A stretch of DNA of 64,000 nucleotides from the NCBI GenBank assembly GCA_949825065.1, contig OX463852.1, positions 13,554,127-13,618,126 of the forward strand, written 5' to 3'. The stretch comes from Odontocerum albicorne. Taxonomy: Eukaryota; Arthropoda; Insecta; Trichoptera; Odontoceridae. The notes under the pieces were generated by a model. The model saw nothing but the letters and a program-made list of their open reading frames with translations, had not been told where the DNA came from and ran no database searches. Within the stretch, counting starts at the first letter, position 1; every line of letters begins with the position of its first letter. Made by a program: the position numbers and the translations under genes. Shown in pieces: positions 46,755 to 57,626 of this stretch.

Positions 46755-46921
46755 AGTATAGCCTGTTGGGTTTTTTACCATATGGAAATCTCTTTCAACC
46801 AACCATACAAGTGTTAAATAAGCTTTAAATGAAACTGACTGGAATCCTTTTTAGAAATGTGGGTACCTACGGGAATTAAACCTGCAGCCTCTGGGTTAAA
46901 AGTCATCATATCAACTATGCC
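46755..46921 (-). repeat. tRNA-SINE family A copy, antisense
   Basis: TTTTTTACCATATGGAAATC, CAACCAACCATACAAGTG and GGAATTAAACCTGCAGCCTC. Lies about 285 nt from the + strand copy at 46287, in opposite orientation. Confidence 0.75.
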
Positions 46922-47649
46922 AATAAACGTAATAATATCAAAACAGTAAATAAATAAAAATAAAATGATATTTAAGGGTCAATAAATATGTTTATTCATT
47001 TTCACATTAAACCTTCAAAATATTGAAAACAACAATTATTTTCATCAACAGAGCGAAAAGACTTCTTTCATAAAATATAACATAAAATGTTACCTTATTA
47101 AATGATTTCTTATTGTATGGATCAGCGATCATAGGTATTGTTCTCTTGTATCAACCGAATTTTATTGCTTTTTAATAAAAAAAATTCAATTAGTGTGAAT
47201 AAATACTATATTATTTGCTCAATCATATCCAAATTATTTCAATTGATGTCAAATAACATAGATATCTCTCTAGGTTAGATGGATAATGAATAGATGTATC
47301 GATTCCTTGGCAAAGGAAGCATGTTCAACCGGTCAACCCTCTATTTGCCAGCAACCTCTATTTTCCTCAGCTAGTAACTGATGCTTGTAGCTAGTAAAGT
47401 ACATAAATTTTGCCTATTATTTAATCGTGTGAAATCAGTAATTGATTTAATAAAATTAAACACGATACTTGGCACGATATCTTTGTATTGGAATTAACTT
47501 GGGTTCTACATACAAATTAATCCAGCAATTTATTACTTTGAAACCGTGGTTCAATCAAAATGGAAGAGTCAAATTGTTGTGCGATGAGCCCGGACCTTTT
47601 GGTGACCTTTCTCTTGAATGCAATTTTTTCCCTTTACTTTAGAATGTGT
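46922..47649. other. Unannotated AT-rich segment
   Basis: No recognisable gene. A short GC-richer part at 47310-47420 has no motif. Confidence 0.4.
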
Positions 47650-47877
47650 ATTGTGTTGTATTGCATTACACTTTACTTTCGTTGTATACAGTCCAACCTG
47701 GTGAGTTTATTACCATGTGGCAATATATTTCAATCAACCAGAAAAATGTTAAAGAGGTCTTATGTGAAAACTAGACTGGAATCTTTTTTTTTAAATCTGG
47801 ATTCCAACGAGAATTGAACCTGCAACTCCGGGCTGGGAGACAAGCGTCTTACTAACTAGACCACGGAAGTCGTCATT
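47650..47877 (-). repeat. tRNA-SINE family A copy, antisense
   Basis: GTATTGCATTACACTTTAC and TTTCGTTGTATACAGTCCAA at the tail, ATTCCAACGAGAATTGAACC in the B box, CCACGGAAGTCGTCAT at the head. Full length. Confidence 0.85.
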
Positions 47878-48769
47878 TATGTGTGATTGTGGGATATATG
47901 CATATATTGTATTTTGCATGCCATGTTTTTATCAGTGAATCCATTATTTTATTAACTGAATGTATTGTATTGACTGCTTATTTAATGTAATTTATTAATT
48001 TTCTGTTTTTTTTTTAAATTTATATATACAAGGGTGTGGGCTGAAAAGCATCTGATGCTCTCGAGGCCGGGCTCGTCCTCCATTGGTGAGTGGGGGTGTA
48101 TCTTGACTGGAGGGATGTTGTGAGATGAGCCTAGACATAATAAGTGGATTAAGTTTCAACAAAATAAGTTAATTATATTGTAATTTATTTCGTGTGTGTT
48201 TGTAAAAATTAATATATGAATCATAGATTCTCGTTTAACGACTCTTGAGAAATTGTTCTTTATTATTATGATAGTAATTTTTCGTCAAACAAAGAGAAAA
48301 AACGTATCAGTTTTTATTTTTTTCTATCTTAAGTGATTTTTCCTAGAAAGGTTGTGTAATACGAGTATTACTTACGAATAAAATATATCTATATCATTCA
48401 TTTCTTTTTATTCAAATATCATGAATCAGATATAAAGATTCGATCTGAAACTAAGAAAATTGTCCACAACCACTCGATTATCACGATAACCAAATAATTC
48501 GGATCTAAAACTATGTAGGTTTGTATTTCGTCTGTTTCTATTCAAGATTAAAATCTATTTAGATTCCATAAAGTCTGAATAAGATTAGATGGCACGACGT
48601 CAAAAAAAATTTATTTGTTTATTTTCCAAAAATTCTTCCCCATATGGCAATATTTAAAAAAATAAGCTCTTGACATTATCATCAAATATACGAGTATAAG
48701 GTCCAAACCATATAAAAAAGGTGATACTCGTAAAATAATAAAAAAAATATATTTTTCAATATCAGTAGT
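47878..48769. other. Unannotated segment
   Basis: Mostly AT-rich. A GC-rich patch at 48040-48125 (CTCGAGGCCGGGCTCGTCCT) is unlike its surroundings and may be a retroelement scrap. Confidence 0.35.
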
Positions 48770-49690
48770 TAGATAGTCACTCTATAGGTCAATACATTTT
48801 TTAGAACGATCAATTAAATTTTTAGTACAACTGAAAAAAATATTCTTAAGTTTTGTTCTCAAAATGATCTAGCTGGAGATTTCATTTTCGTTACTTTTAC
48901 ATTTTTCCACGTAAATATTGTAGGATTTAGGTTTTGAATGAATATGAAAAAAATAGTCACTAGATGCCAAGTCAGAACTATAGGGCAGGTGATTCAATTC
49001 TTCGAAACCACAGTGTTGAATGGCAGCGTTTTCAGCAACTTAAGTGTGGACTGGCTCATTGTGGTGCAATACTCTCACGCCTCGTGACAGGTTTCCTTGG
49101 CGTTTTGTTTTTATGACACTTTTGATTTGTACATTAATGACACATAATAATTGTCAGTAACCGCAGTGCTCTCTTTGAAGTCCGTTAATTGAACTCCATC
49201 ACAATATATAAAAAAAATACAATAATCTTTTTTGGGATTGTACTCGTATTTTGTTGGCTTTTTTGTGTCGTGGTGCCTCCAGATGGCGCCACTTCATAGG
49301 TTCTCTTTTTGACAGAGAATCATGATTCAAAACCACTACTTCATCCCCTGTGATAATTGATCCAATTATTATTTTTTCTTACTCATCGCAGGCCATAACA
49401 AATTCACTGATATGTTCAACGCGTCGTTGCCTTTGGATATTACTCAAACGATTTGGCACCCGTCTTGCGCTCATCTTATTCATGCCAAGGTGATCTTGCA
49501 GTGATTCGAAACAATCTTTCACTGTAGAATACGACGAAGCAGATTCTCCGTAGTCGTTCAAATAAGTCCAAGCTTTTCCCCTCTTTTGAAAGAAACTTGA
49601 TAATATCATAATATTCTATTTTTAACATTTCAGAATATAACGAAACGACGCGTATTCTATCGATACCTAGTACATGCATACCACTGAGGG
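48770..49690 (-). pseudogene. mariner transposase pseudogene
   Basis: The - strand pieces follow mariner order: CFESLQDHLGMNKMSARRVP, SNIQRQRRVEHISEF, IITGDEVVVLNHDSLSKREP (first Asp region), MKWRHLEAPRHKKANK, LHHNEPVHT (second Asp region, D replaced by N), and LPYSSDLASSDYFF (third Asp). It has many frameshifts and stops. It is a different subfamily from the mariner at 53929-60736. Confidence 0.8.
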
Positions 49691-49949
49691 TAAATCAAAT
49701 ATTATCTGTAACATTGCTTGACCATCCAATGGACGTGTTCGGCATGGTATATGCCCATACATAGGTATACGCTCAACTTGTTCAGTACGGAAACTTTTGA
49801 ACCTTAATGGTATATTATTTGGAAAATAGAATTTATATGTTATAATTAAAATGATTCATGTAATTTTTCTGTCGCATTTTTTTTCTCTTTGACTTACAAT
49901 TCTCTATTTTTATCTTTCATCAATCTTCGGATTTGTTCTTACACTCAAA

Positions 49950-50080
49950 AAAGACCTTCGCGGCCTAGTTGGTAAGATGATTACCTTTCAACCCAGGATT
50001 GGTATTAATATTTCAAGGGTTTTAGGGTGTTGTCCCCTTAAGACCACTTTCACACGTTTCTGATTGGTTGGAAAAGATAG
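49950..50080 (+). repeat. tRNA-SINE family A copy, 3' truncated
   Basis: GACCTTCGCGGCCTAGTTGG head and TTTCTGATTGGTTGGAAAAG tail start. The B box and the last part are lost. Confidence 0.7.
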
Positions 50081-50284
50081 AAATATTATACAATATTACG
50101 GGTGAGCGTTATTTGTGCGTGTATTTCTTTTTTTAGCATGCAAGATAGCATTAGAGCAATAATACAATCCTAATATTCTGAGGGAAAAGAAGACTGCATG
50201 TGAAAAACGCTATGACAAAGCACTCTCAGCAGGGTGTATTGCCTAAACAAAAAAAAAAGCTATAAATTGAATTTACAAAGCATT

Positions 50285-50640
50285 TGATAACCGGCGCGTA
50301 GTGACGTACTGGACTTCTATGTTGAAAGTCACCGATTCGAATCCCGCGCTATGTTGCTTCCCTCGGATGACATTGAAAATTTTCCGCCTTGTAGTCGGGG
50401 CATAAGAATACTAATGATTTAAGTTATACTATATATTGTATATTATTTAAAAGAAACTGCCATTGTACTCCGATCGTCTCTCTTCGGTGTCCCATCGGAT
50501 CCAGTAAAGCGGTGTGTTCGATGAGTTTGCTGGTGTGCACTTACTTCAAAAAAATCCACGGCACAACTTCGCTTTCCAACTGAATTGACGTTGGAATGGC
50601 AATGGACTCCTTGACTACGAGTCCCAGCAACGATAATAAA
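50285..50640 (+). repeat. tRNA-like SINE family B plus dispersed repeat D
   Basis: GGCGCGTAGTGACGTACTGG and CCGATTCGAATCCCGCGC form the tRNA-like head, followed by TTCCCTCGGATGAC..TTTTCCGCC as at 9001. From 50465, CCATCGGATCCAGTAAAGCG and GTTTGCTGGTGTGC repeat the block at 23905. Together they may be one composite element. Confidence 0.65.
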
Positions 50641-51119
50641 TTCGGATAAGACTGCAAATATACAAATTTACTTTCAGCCACGAAAAGAAAAACATATATT
50701 ATATTGAAGGATATAAAAGAAATATTTTCAAATACTGGGAAGCATGAAAAATTTATCAGAGATTTCAAGAAGACACACGTATCATTTATCAATAGATCAG
50801 ATATAAATCAATATAAATTTATTTGTTACCATGAGTAACAATATTAATGTTAGAATAATATTAAGATGTATATCTAAATTGTTAATAATGAGAATTCTCC
50901 GAATATAAAAAAATATAGTATCCGTGCCACATTCTTTATATTTTGAGATAATTGTGGAAATATATAATAATAATCCGAAAAGTGACGCGTTGTATAGGTT
51001 AACACGAAATGGTTTTACTAAGGCCGAATTTAAGCATTAAATATATTAACATATATATGTATATTATGATATATATTTCGTGTACTGGCTGTGACCTCTA
51101 AGGTAATGAGAAAAAACCT
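50641..51119. other. Unannotated AT-rich segment
   Basis: No feature that I can support. Confidence 0.4.
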
Positions 51120-51365
51120 CTGTATTTTACAGGTAGTCATTTTCGGTAGTTTTAAGAGACAGATATTTGCAAATATGACTCCAGGATGATCTGTCGTTAG
51201 GGCATTTCCAAGGCCTCGGGGCCGTTGCGCTGCGAGTCATTTTCGCCCTTTGAGTCTTTGTTGTGACTTTGAAACTGTCGTTGCTGCTACCTTTTACACA
51301 TTGGTGTGTCGCCACCAGAGGATGATTCCCTTCCTAAGCTCCTTCTTGATCCTTAACGTCACGTT
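51120..51365 (-). other. GC-richer segment with a short open frame; unassigned
   Basis: The - strand frame VKGSSNDSFKVTTKTQRAKM then TRSATAPRPWKCPNDRSS stands out from the AT-rich background by composition. No family match, and other frames are partly open too. It could be an exon or a retroelement scrap. Confidence 0.2.
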
Positions 51366-52501
51366 ATAGAATAAAAATGAAGATGAACTGGTAAATATGA
51401 AGAAATGCGTAAAAAATGTTTATTTATAATGAAGAAATATCATTTGCCACTTATTGCCATCATTTAGCCTTTCAGTGTTCTGTGCGGTCAGCGAGCTGTC
51501 TTTTTTTATAAATCATTAAAAAAATAAAATTAGAGAACGTTGCCAGACATACAAAATTCACAATAATATTTTTATTAAAAAAAAATTATCTATCAAAGAA
51601 TTTTACTAGAAATTTAGTAAACTTTTTCAAATAGTATATATTTTATTTCATATTTTTGCAGTTAATTAAAGTATTACCCAAAAACGCACGATACTGATTC
51701 CTCGGAAACTCTATTTAAAAAAGAAAAATGATAACATACTCGTACATACCATTAGAAAATTTGTGTTTCTCCTTAAACATTATATTTTTATATATATTTG
51801 TGAAACGGGTTAACCGTTTTCTTGGATATAAAAATAACCGAAAACTGGTTAGTCGAATTAGACGTGCGGTCCGCGAGCCTCAACCCAATGTCAGTTTTGC
51901 CACCTCGGAAAAGGTTGGTCACTACTGATTTCGATGGAGCATGGTGAACGTTTTATTCATTGGGTTTAACAAAAATCTTTTGTGCAAACCGTTGGGATTG
52001 GTCTTTTTCAATTGTCTATTGTTATTGTGCCACTCCTTTTTATAAATAACCCAACTGGCACAATGTTTCTCAATTGAAGTTTTATAGGACTTATAAAACG
52101 TTGGTCTGCCTCATCTGGGTGTTATTGCTCTCGAATAGAACTAAAGGTTGATTCTAGAAAATCTGGCTTCCTTGCGGTTGCATTAGAATTCCAAATCTCG
52201 TACCCACAGCACTGCAGGGTTTGTGTGTATATTTTTTTGTACTGTTAATGAAGTCAGAACGTAAGAATGACCGCTTACATTCATTAAGACCGTTAGTTGA
52301 ACAATGTGAACTTGTCTCAGATTTGTTGTGGCGTGACGGTGCTTAAATGTGAATCCACTCTAAGGCTTCATTCCATCAATCAATGGTCAACAGCAGTAAA
52401 ACTTACGATTAAATAAAAAAAAATCAAAGAACAGTTTTATAAAGCGCCATTTAGGGAGCGAAATTTCTTCAAGGGTGCTATAACTCGGGAATGATGTATG
52501 A
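51366..52501. other. Unannotated segment
   Basis: AT-rich. I recognise nothing. Confidence 0.4.
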
Positions 52502-52709
52502 TATAACACTTTTTTTTTGTATACAGTATAACCTGAAATTTTGCCATGTGGCAATTTCTTCCAATCAACCAGAAAGATGTTTATGAGGCCTTAAGTGATA
52601 GCCAGTGTGAAAAATACTTTTTTTTTCAATCTGGGTCCCAGCAGGAATCGAACTCACAACCTCCAGATCAGAAGGCGGGTTTCTTACCAACTAGGCCATG
52701 GAGATTCTC
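52502..52709 (-). repeat. tRNA-SINE family A copy, antisense
   Basis: TTGTATACAGTATAACCTGA, TCCAATCAACCAGAAAGATG, CCCAGCAGGAATCGAACTCA (B box) and TAGGCCATGGAGATTCTC (head). Nearly full length. Confidence 0.85.
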
Positions 52710-52954
52710 ACGATCTGCTGTTCAAACCTTAACAATCTGAATGTATACTACCGTCAACTCACAGTAATCTCACAATCAACTCAAAAGAAACGGTCAAGCG
52801 GTCAAGCGAGAATCAAATCTATAATTTCTTAAACAGTACAAACCTCTGAATCGAGACAATTTCCTCTTTATCACTTAAAAAAGAGACTTCAGAGATGATA
52901 TGGATAATTCTAAAATCCACTCCCCCATTAGGTACAACTATATACTTGTATATC

Positions 52955-53240
52955 AAAGTGGAATTCTATGGCGTTTTGGTAAAGAGGTACAAGTCATCAA
53001 TAACTTATTTGTAGGTTTGAAGGTTTGCAACACTTGTATTCCTGACTCACAGACCACAGGTAAATTTTAAAGGTAAACTTTGAATAGGTACATAAATTAT
53101 TTATGTATTCAAAGTTTACCTTTAAAATTTACCTGAGGTCTGTATTTCAGGAATACAAGTGCTGCAAAACTTTAAACTGACAAATAAGTAATTGATGACT
53201 GGTACCTCTTTACCAAAACGCCATAGAATTGTATATTGAG
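52955..53240. mobile_element. Foldback element, about 135-bp imperfect arms
   Basis: GAATTCTATGGCGTTTTGGT..AAATTTTAAAGGTAAACTTT on the left is mirrored by AAAGTTTACCTTTAAAATTT..ACCAAAACGCCATAGAATT on the right, centred near 53097 with almost no spacer. About one difference in ten, so older than the palindrome at 31963. Confidence 0.85.
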
Positions 53241-53546
53241 TAATAAACGTTCTATAGTCTACTGGTTCTAATACATCCAGGGCCGCTCTAATACATTTAA
53301 GTGCCTTAGATTAACAACATCAGGCACCCTTTTACTATATACCATTTTAAAAAATCTGATTATATTTTCCCATCATAAAACTGGTAACATTATTCTTTTA
53401 TCGGATTGGTACTTGTGAACATTCTATTTATAAACCTTTGTTTTTCAATATCTTTTGTTATTTGATTTTAAACAAAATACGAGTATATGTAGACAGCAAA
53501 ATATACTTTTTTAACATATTTAAGTGTAATTTTATTTTATAAACAA

Positions 53547-53928
53547 TACATTATTATTTAAATATATCTACAATATTCACAATTTATGTTTACTGTAATA
53601 CATTATTATTTAAATATATCTACAATATGCACAATTTCTGTTTACTGTAATACATTATTATTTAAATATATCAACAATATGTACAATTTATGTTTACTGT
53701 AATACATTATTATTTAAATATATCTACAATATGCACAATTTATGTTTACTGTAATACATTATTATTTAAATATATCTATAATATGCACAATTTATGTTTA
53801 CTGTAATACATTATTATTTAAATATATTTACAATATGCACAATTTATGTTTACTGTAATACATTATTATTTAAATATATCTACAATATGCACAATTTATA
53901 TTTACTGTAATTCATTATTATTTAAATA
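53547..53928. repeat. 52-bp AT-rich tandem array, left part
   Basis: Units start at 53547, 53599, 53651, 53703, 53755 and so on: TACATTATTATTTAAATATA, TCTACAATATGCACAATTTA, TGTTTACTGTAA. The eighth unit is cut after TTTAAATA by the mariner; the array resumes at 60739 with TATCTAC.., so the two parts are one array. Confidence 0.95.
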
Positions 53929-54006
53929 TTAGGTCCTTACATATGAAATTGGCATTTTGTTTGGGAGGAACATAAAGTTGATTTTTTTTTAATATAATAT
54001 ATTTAT

Positions 54007-54373
54007 TTAATCAAAGTATGTACCATTGCTATCTATGCACTTTTGCCATCTCATATGTAGTTCATCGATCCCTTTACTAAAAAAAACCATTCGGACGGGA
54101 ATCAATAAAATCTTTGAAGTCGGTTTGGACTGCCCCATCGGAGTTGAATTTTTTCCCTTGCAAGAAGTTATCCAAATTTCGAAAAAAATAGTAATCTGTT
54201 GGGGCAAGGTCCGGAGAGTACGGTGGATGTCTTAGACATTCCAATTGAAGCTCTTCTAATTTGGTAGCCGTCTGTTGTGCAGTGTGTGGTCTAGCGTTAT
54301 CATGAAGCAGCAGTGGCCTAGAGCGATTAACCAGCCTCGGTTGTTTAGCAGCTAGCTTTTCCATCATGGTTTG
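54007..54373 (-). pseudogene. mariner transposase, C-terminal part
   Basis: Continues from the N-terminal part with QTMMEKLAAKQPRLVNRSRP, then LLHDNARPHTAQQ (second Asp) and YSPDLAPTDYYFF (third Asp, 34 residues on). A run of eight T around 54085 shifts the frame: the last residues SKGIDELHMRWQKC and the stop are in another frame. The catalytic triad is kept, but the protein cannot be made. Confidence 0.9.
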
Positions 54374-54819
54374 CAGTTGCTGACAAAACAAGTGATGGAT
54401 AGCTTGTTCGGAGTTTCGGTCCGATGGTAGGACACCTTACTCCTTCATCGGATAAGTTCTGACTCTTAAGATATTTATTGGAAATTTTTGGATCTTTTTG
54501 GGAATCGGGAAAGGATAGGTTTGTGGTAATTGTTTTGATTTTATGAATGATTATGAGAAATTATAAACGATTAAATACATATATAAATATGATGATATAT
54601 ACATAATATTAAATACAAATATACATAAATTTGTGTCGTCACACACTGTTTTATATTGAATGGGTAAAAAAAAAAAAAAAATGAAAAAATGAATTGTGAA
54701 TAAATTATAAGAATGAATATAGTATATGTAGATAAGTAAATGAGTGGGGAAATGTGTGTGACTTTTATAAATATATTAAGGTGTAGAAAATGTTTATTGA
54801 AGGTGAGAAATGCGGTTGC

Positions 54820-56592
54820 CTATGGGGGTAAACTGTCTGCCGGAGGAATTATCGATGATGGGGTGTTCAGAGTGATAATCGGGGGGTCATTTGGGGGGAT
54901 GATTAGAGTTAAAGAGGGGGGGGTCGGGGGGATGTTTCGCAATATTGATTTCGGACGAGTGTGTCTGTAACTGGTGTTCGCGTTGTAGTTATCTAAGGCT
55001 TTTATGACTGGGTTGGGATGACGGGATATAGAGCTGTAGAACCTTTCGGCCAGAGCGCGCATATGTTCGGGGATAGTATGTAGTTTGGTATCTGCGTGGA
55101 GTCTTGAATTACGGACGATGTAGGGTGCTTTTAAAATTATGCGGAGGGCTTTGTTTTGAATGATCTGAATGTGATGTAGCGTTGTTTTCTTCGCGTGGCC
55201 CCAGACCGGAAGGGCGTATGTCAGTTGCGGTCTGACGATCGCTTTATATAGGTGGAGTTTAGTGCGCGTGCTAAGTTTGCTGTATTTACTGATCAAGGGA
55301 AATAATGATTTGAGTGTTCCGTGAGCTTTTGATTTGATATTGAGGGCGTGTTTATGCCACGAGAGTCTACTGTCTAATGTGAGGCCTAGGTATTTTACGT
55401 GTTTTGACCATGGGACGCTCTGGCCGAAGAGTTTAAGAGTTCTGATGGGTTTGATGTATCTGCGTGAGAAGCGGACTGCTGTGCTTTTGGTGGGATTTAT
55501 TTTGATCTTCCATTTGGTGCACCAGTGCTCCAGAATGGGAATGAAGTCTTGCAGTCTGTTGTGGGATACGGACTCATATTTCGATGAAGAGAGAAAGGCT
55601 GTGTCGTCAGCGTATTGCGCGGTGATACAATGTGTACGTGAAAATTGGGGCATATCGCTCGTGTATATGTTATACAGGATAGGGGACAACAGTGCACCTT
55701 GGGGCACACCTGCCAGAATGGGGCGAGGGGATGAGTTTATACCGTCTATTTTGACGGAGAAGGAGCGATTTTTAAGGAATGATGCGATGATTTGCACTAG
55801 TCTGAGGGGAATACCTGACTTGTGCAGTTTGAATATGAGTCCGTTGAGCCAGACTGTGTCGAAGGCTTTCGCCACGTCTAGTGAAAGGAGGGTCGTGAGG
55901 CCTTTGGAGCTGAAGTATTTGATGATGTGTTCTACAACGCGAAGAAGCTGATGGTTGGTAGAGTGTAATGGCCTAAATCCGTGTTGCGAATCTGGGATGA
56001 TGTTACGTGAGTAAGTTTCTAACGAGAGACGTTCTAGGATTAATTTTTCGAGCGCTTTACCTAGAGTCGGGAGCAGACTGATCGGTCTGTAATTTTCAGG
56101 GATAACGTGGCTTTTACCCGGTTTAGGGAACATGATGACGTCGGCGTTTTTGAATGGGGTTGGAAAGAATTTATGTCGAAGGCAGGCATTGTAAATGGCG
56201 GTAAGGGCGTAAATGGCTTTTTTCGGAAGTTTTTTCAAGGTGAGATTATTGATTTTATCGGGGCCGGGGGCTTTTTTGTTGATGAGATTTTTTATGATAG
56301 ATTGAATTTCTAACGGTGAGAAGAAGTCTGTGGTGGGGGGGGTTTGCTCATTTAATATGTCGGCAACTGCGTTGTCGACCATTATTGAGTGAGAGGGGTT
56401 AGAGAGGTCTGCATTTGGCGAGAAGATATTAGCTAGAGAGTCAGCAAAGGTCTCTGCGCGGTCGCGAGCAGAGAAAACGGGGCCATTTGGTCCTTGAAGA
56501 GAGCTGGGTCGGGAGGGCGTATTTCTAAGGCTACGCGTTAGTTTCCATTTGAGTCCATATTGTATTCGAGAGACTCGACGAAATCTGACCAT
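54820..56592 (-). CDS. LINE ORF2, reverse transcriptase domain (3' part, frameshifted)
   Basis: Contains the RT blocks in order: YRPISLLPTLGKALEKLI, LLSLDVAKAFDTVWLNGL, GVPQGALLSPILYNIY, AQYADDTAFLSSS (catalytic YADD), WKIKINPTKSTAVRFSRR and HVKYLGLTLDSRLSW, then the Jockey-type C-terminal region (LYKAIVRPQLTYALPVWGHA). The first true residues are near WKLTRSLRN; the leading Met is an artefact of the frameshift. All catalytic residues are intact. Opposite-strand ORFs here are shadows. Confidence 0.92.
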   Translation of the reverse strand: MVRFRRVSRIQYGLKWKLTRSLRNTPSRPSSLQGPNGPVFSARDRAETFADSLANIFSPNADLSNPSHSIMVDNAVADILNEQTPPTTDFFSPLEIQSIIKNLINKKAPGPDKINNLTLKKLPKKAIYALTAIYNACLRHKFFPTPFKNADVIMFPKPGKSHVIPENYRPISLLPTLGKALEKLILERLSLETYSRNIIPDSQHGFRPLHSTNHQLLRVVEHIIKYFSSKGLTTLLSLDVAKAFDTVWLNGLIFKLHKSGIPLRLVQIIASFLKNRSFSVKIDGINSSPRPILAGVPQGALLSPILYNIYTSDMPQFSRTHCITAQYADDTAFLSSSKYESVSHNRLQDFIPILEHWCTKWKIKINPTKSTAVRFSRRYIKPIRTLKLFGQSVPWSKHVKYLGLTLDSRLSWHKHALNIKSKAHGTLKSLFPLISKYSKLSTRTKLHLYKAIVRPQLTYALPVWGHAKKTTLHHIQIIQNKALRIILKAPYIVRNSRLHADTKLHTIPEHMRALAERFYSSISRHPNPVIKALDNYNANTSYRHTRPKSILRNIPPTPPSLTLIIPPNDPPIITLNTPSSIIPPADSLPP

Positions 56593-57626
56593 TTGTCATT
56601 GCGGAGTTGCTGTAGGAGGTGTTTGATTTTTTTGACTAATCTGTTGTAGTCGGTTTTGTAAGAAGGGACAGCTGTGTTTTGCCACAACTTTCTGGTTTTG
56701 TTTTTTTCCATAATCAGTATTTTGATATGTGGAGGAAGGGGAAGTTTGGGTTTATCGGCTGGTCTCTCTTTTGAAGAGGATGTGAGAGCGGATTTGATGG
56801 TGGTTGTGAAGTCATTTATAGCGGCGTCTATGGAGTTCGTGTCGGGGAAGGTTGTCGGTATTTTGATGCTGCTGTCGACGTTAATAGTGAAATCGCTCCA
56901 CGAGGTGGTGTGTCGCGGAGGGGCTGAGGGCGAGAAGGGTGGTAAGCCATCCGTCAATTGAAGTAATACCGGGTAGTGATCGGATTGAAGCTGGTGAACA
57001 GTCGTGAGATCTGTTTGATAGAGAATGTCGTTATGGACAATGATGTCGATGACATCAGGGCGATGATTGTCTATTAGTGGATAGAGGGTGGGAGACGTGG
57101 GTCCTTCCACGAAGTATCTTTTCCGGGAGGAGATTTCGTCAAGTTTATTACCGTGAGTGTTGGAAGTGCGGCTGTGCCAGAAGGGGTGTTTAGCATTTAG
57201 ATCTCCCGCCATGATGGTGGGGATATTATCTGCGAGGAATGAGTCCAATTCAGACTCGACAAGTGGGGAGGTAGGTGGAAGATAAGTCGCGCAAAGTTTA
57301 AGAGGGCCGTGATTGGCGGTGTTCACCACTACGCATGTGGATTCTATGTTGACGGTGGAAGGGGAGGGGATGTGGCAGTGGTCTATTGTGCTTTTGATGA
57401 GAGTTGCGGTGCCGCCTTTTCTGCCGATGAGGCGGTCGTCTCTGTAGCAGTAGTAGTTACGGATGCTGTAACGGTAGCTCGGTTTGAGATGCGTTTCCGT
57501 TATCAGCAACACGTCCAGGTTGTGCTCGAGAAGGAAATCCTCGACCTCTTGTTTATGTGTTCTGAGGGAACCGTTTGCATTCCAGAACGCGGCGGATATA
57601 TGGGATGGTTTATAGGTGCGAGCCAT
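56538..57626 (-). CDS. LINE ORF2, apurinic-type endonuclease domain (5' part)
   Basis: Begins MARTYKPSHISAAFWNANGS and carries the endonuclease/exonuclease/phosphatase fold: N at WNANGS, ITETHLK, AGDLNAKHPFWHS and SDHYPV with the final His. Length and order fit the N-terminal third of Jockey ORF2. The frame closes at 56538, just after NDKWSDFVESLEYN, because of a frameshift; the reading continues in the neighbouring frame as reverse transcriptase. It nicks target DNA during insertion. Confidence 0.9.
   Translation of the reverse strand: MARTYKPSHISAAFWNANGSLRTHKQEVEDFLLEHNLDVLLITETHLKPSYRYSIRNYYCYRDDRLIGRKGGTATLIKSTIDHCHIPSPSTVNIESTCVVVNTANHGPLKLCATYLPPTSPLVESELDSFLADNIPTIMAGDLNAKHPFWHSRTSNTHGNKLDEISSRKRYFVEGPTSPTLYPLIDNHRPDVIDIIVHNDILYQTDLTTVHQLQSDHYPVLLQLTDGLPPFSPSAPPRHTTSWSDFTINVDSSIKIPTTFPDTNSIDAAINDFTTTIKSALTSSSKERPADKPKLPLPPHIKILIMEKNKTRKLWQNTAVPSYKTDYNRLVKKIKHLLQQLRNDKWSDFVESLEYNMDSNGN

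Noticed and set aside
54007..54391. Two overlapping - strand ORFs as separate genes
   Set aside because: They are the frameshifted C-terminal end of one mariner transposase.
55334..55951. 205-codon + strand ORF
   Set aside because: Antisense shadow of the LINE reverse transcriptase, which carries all RT motifs on the - strand.
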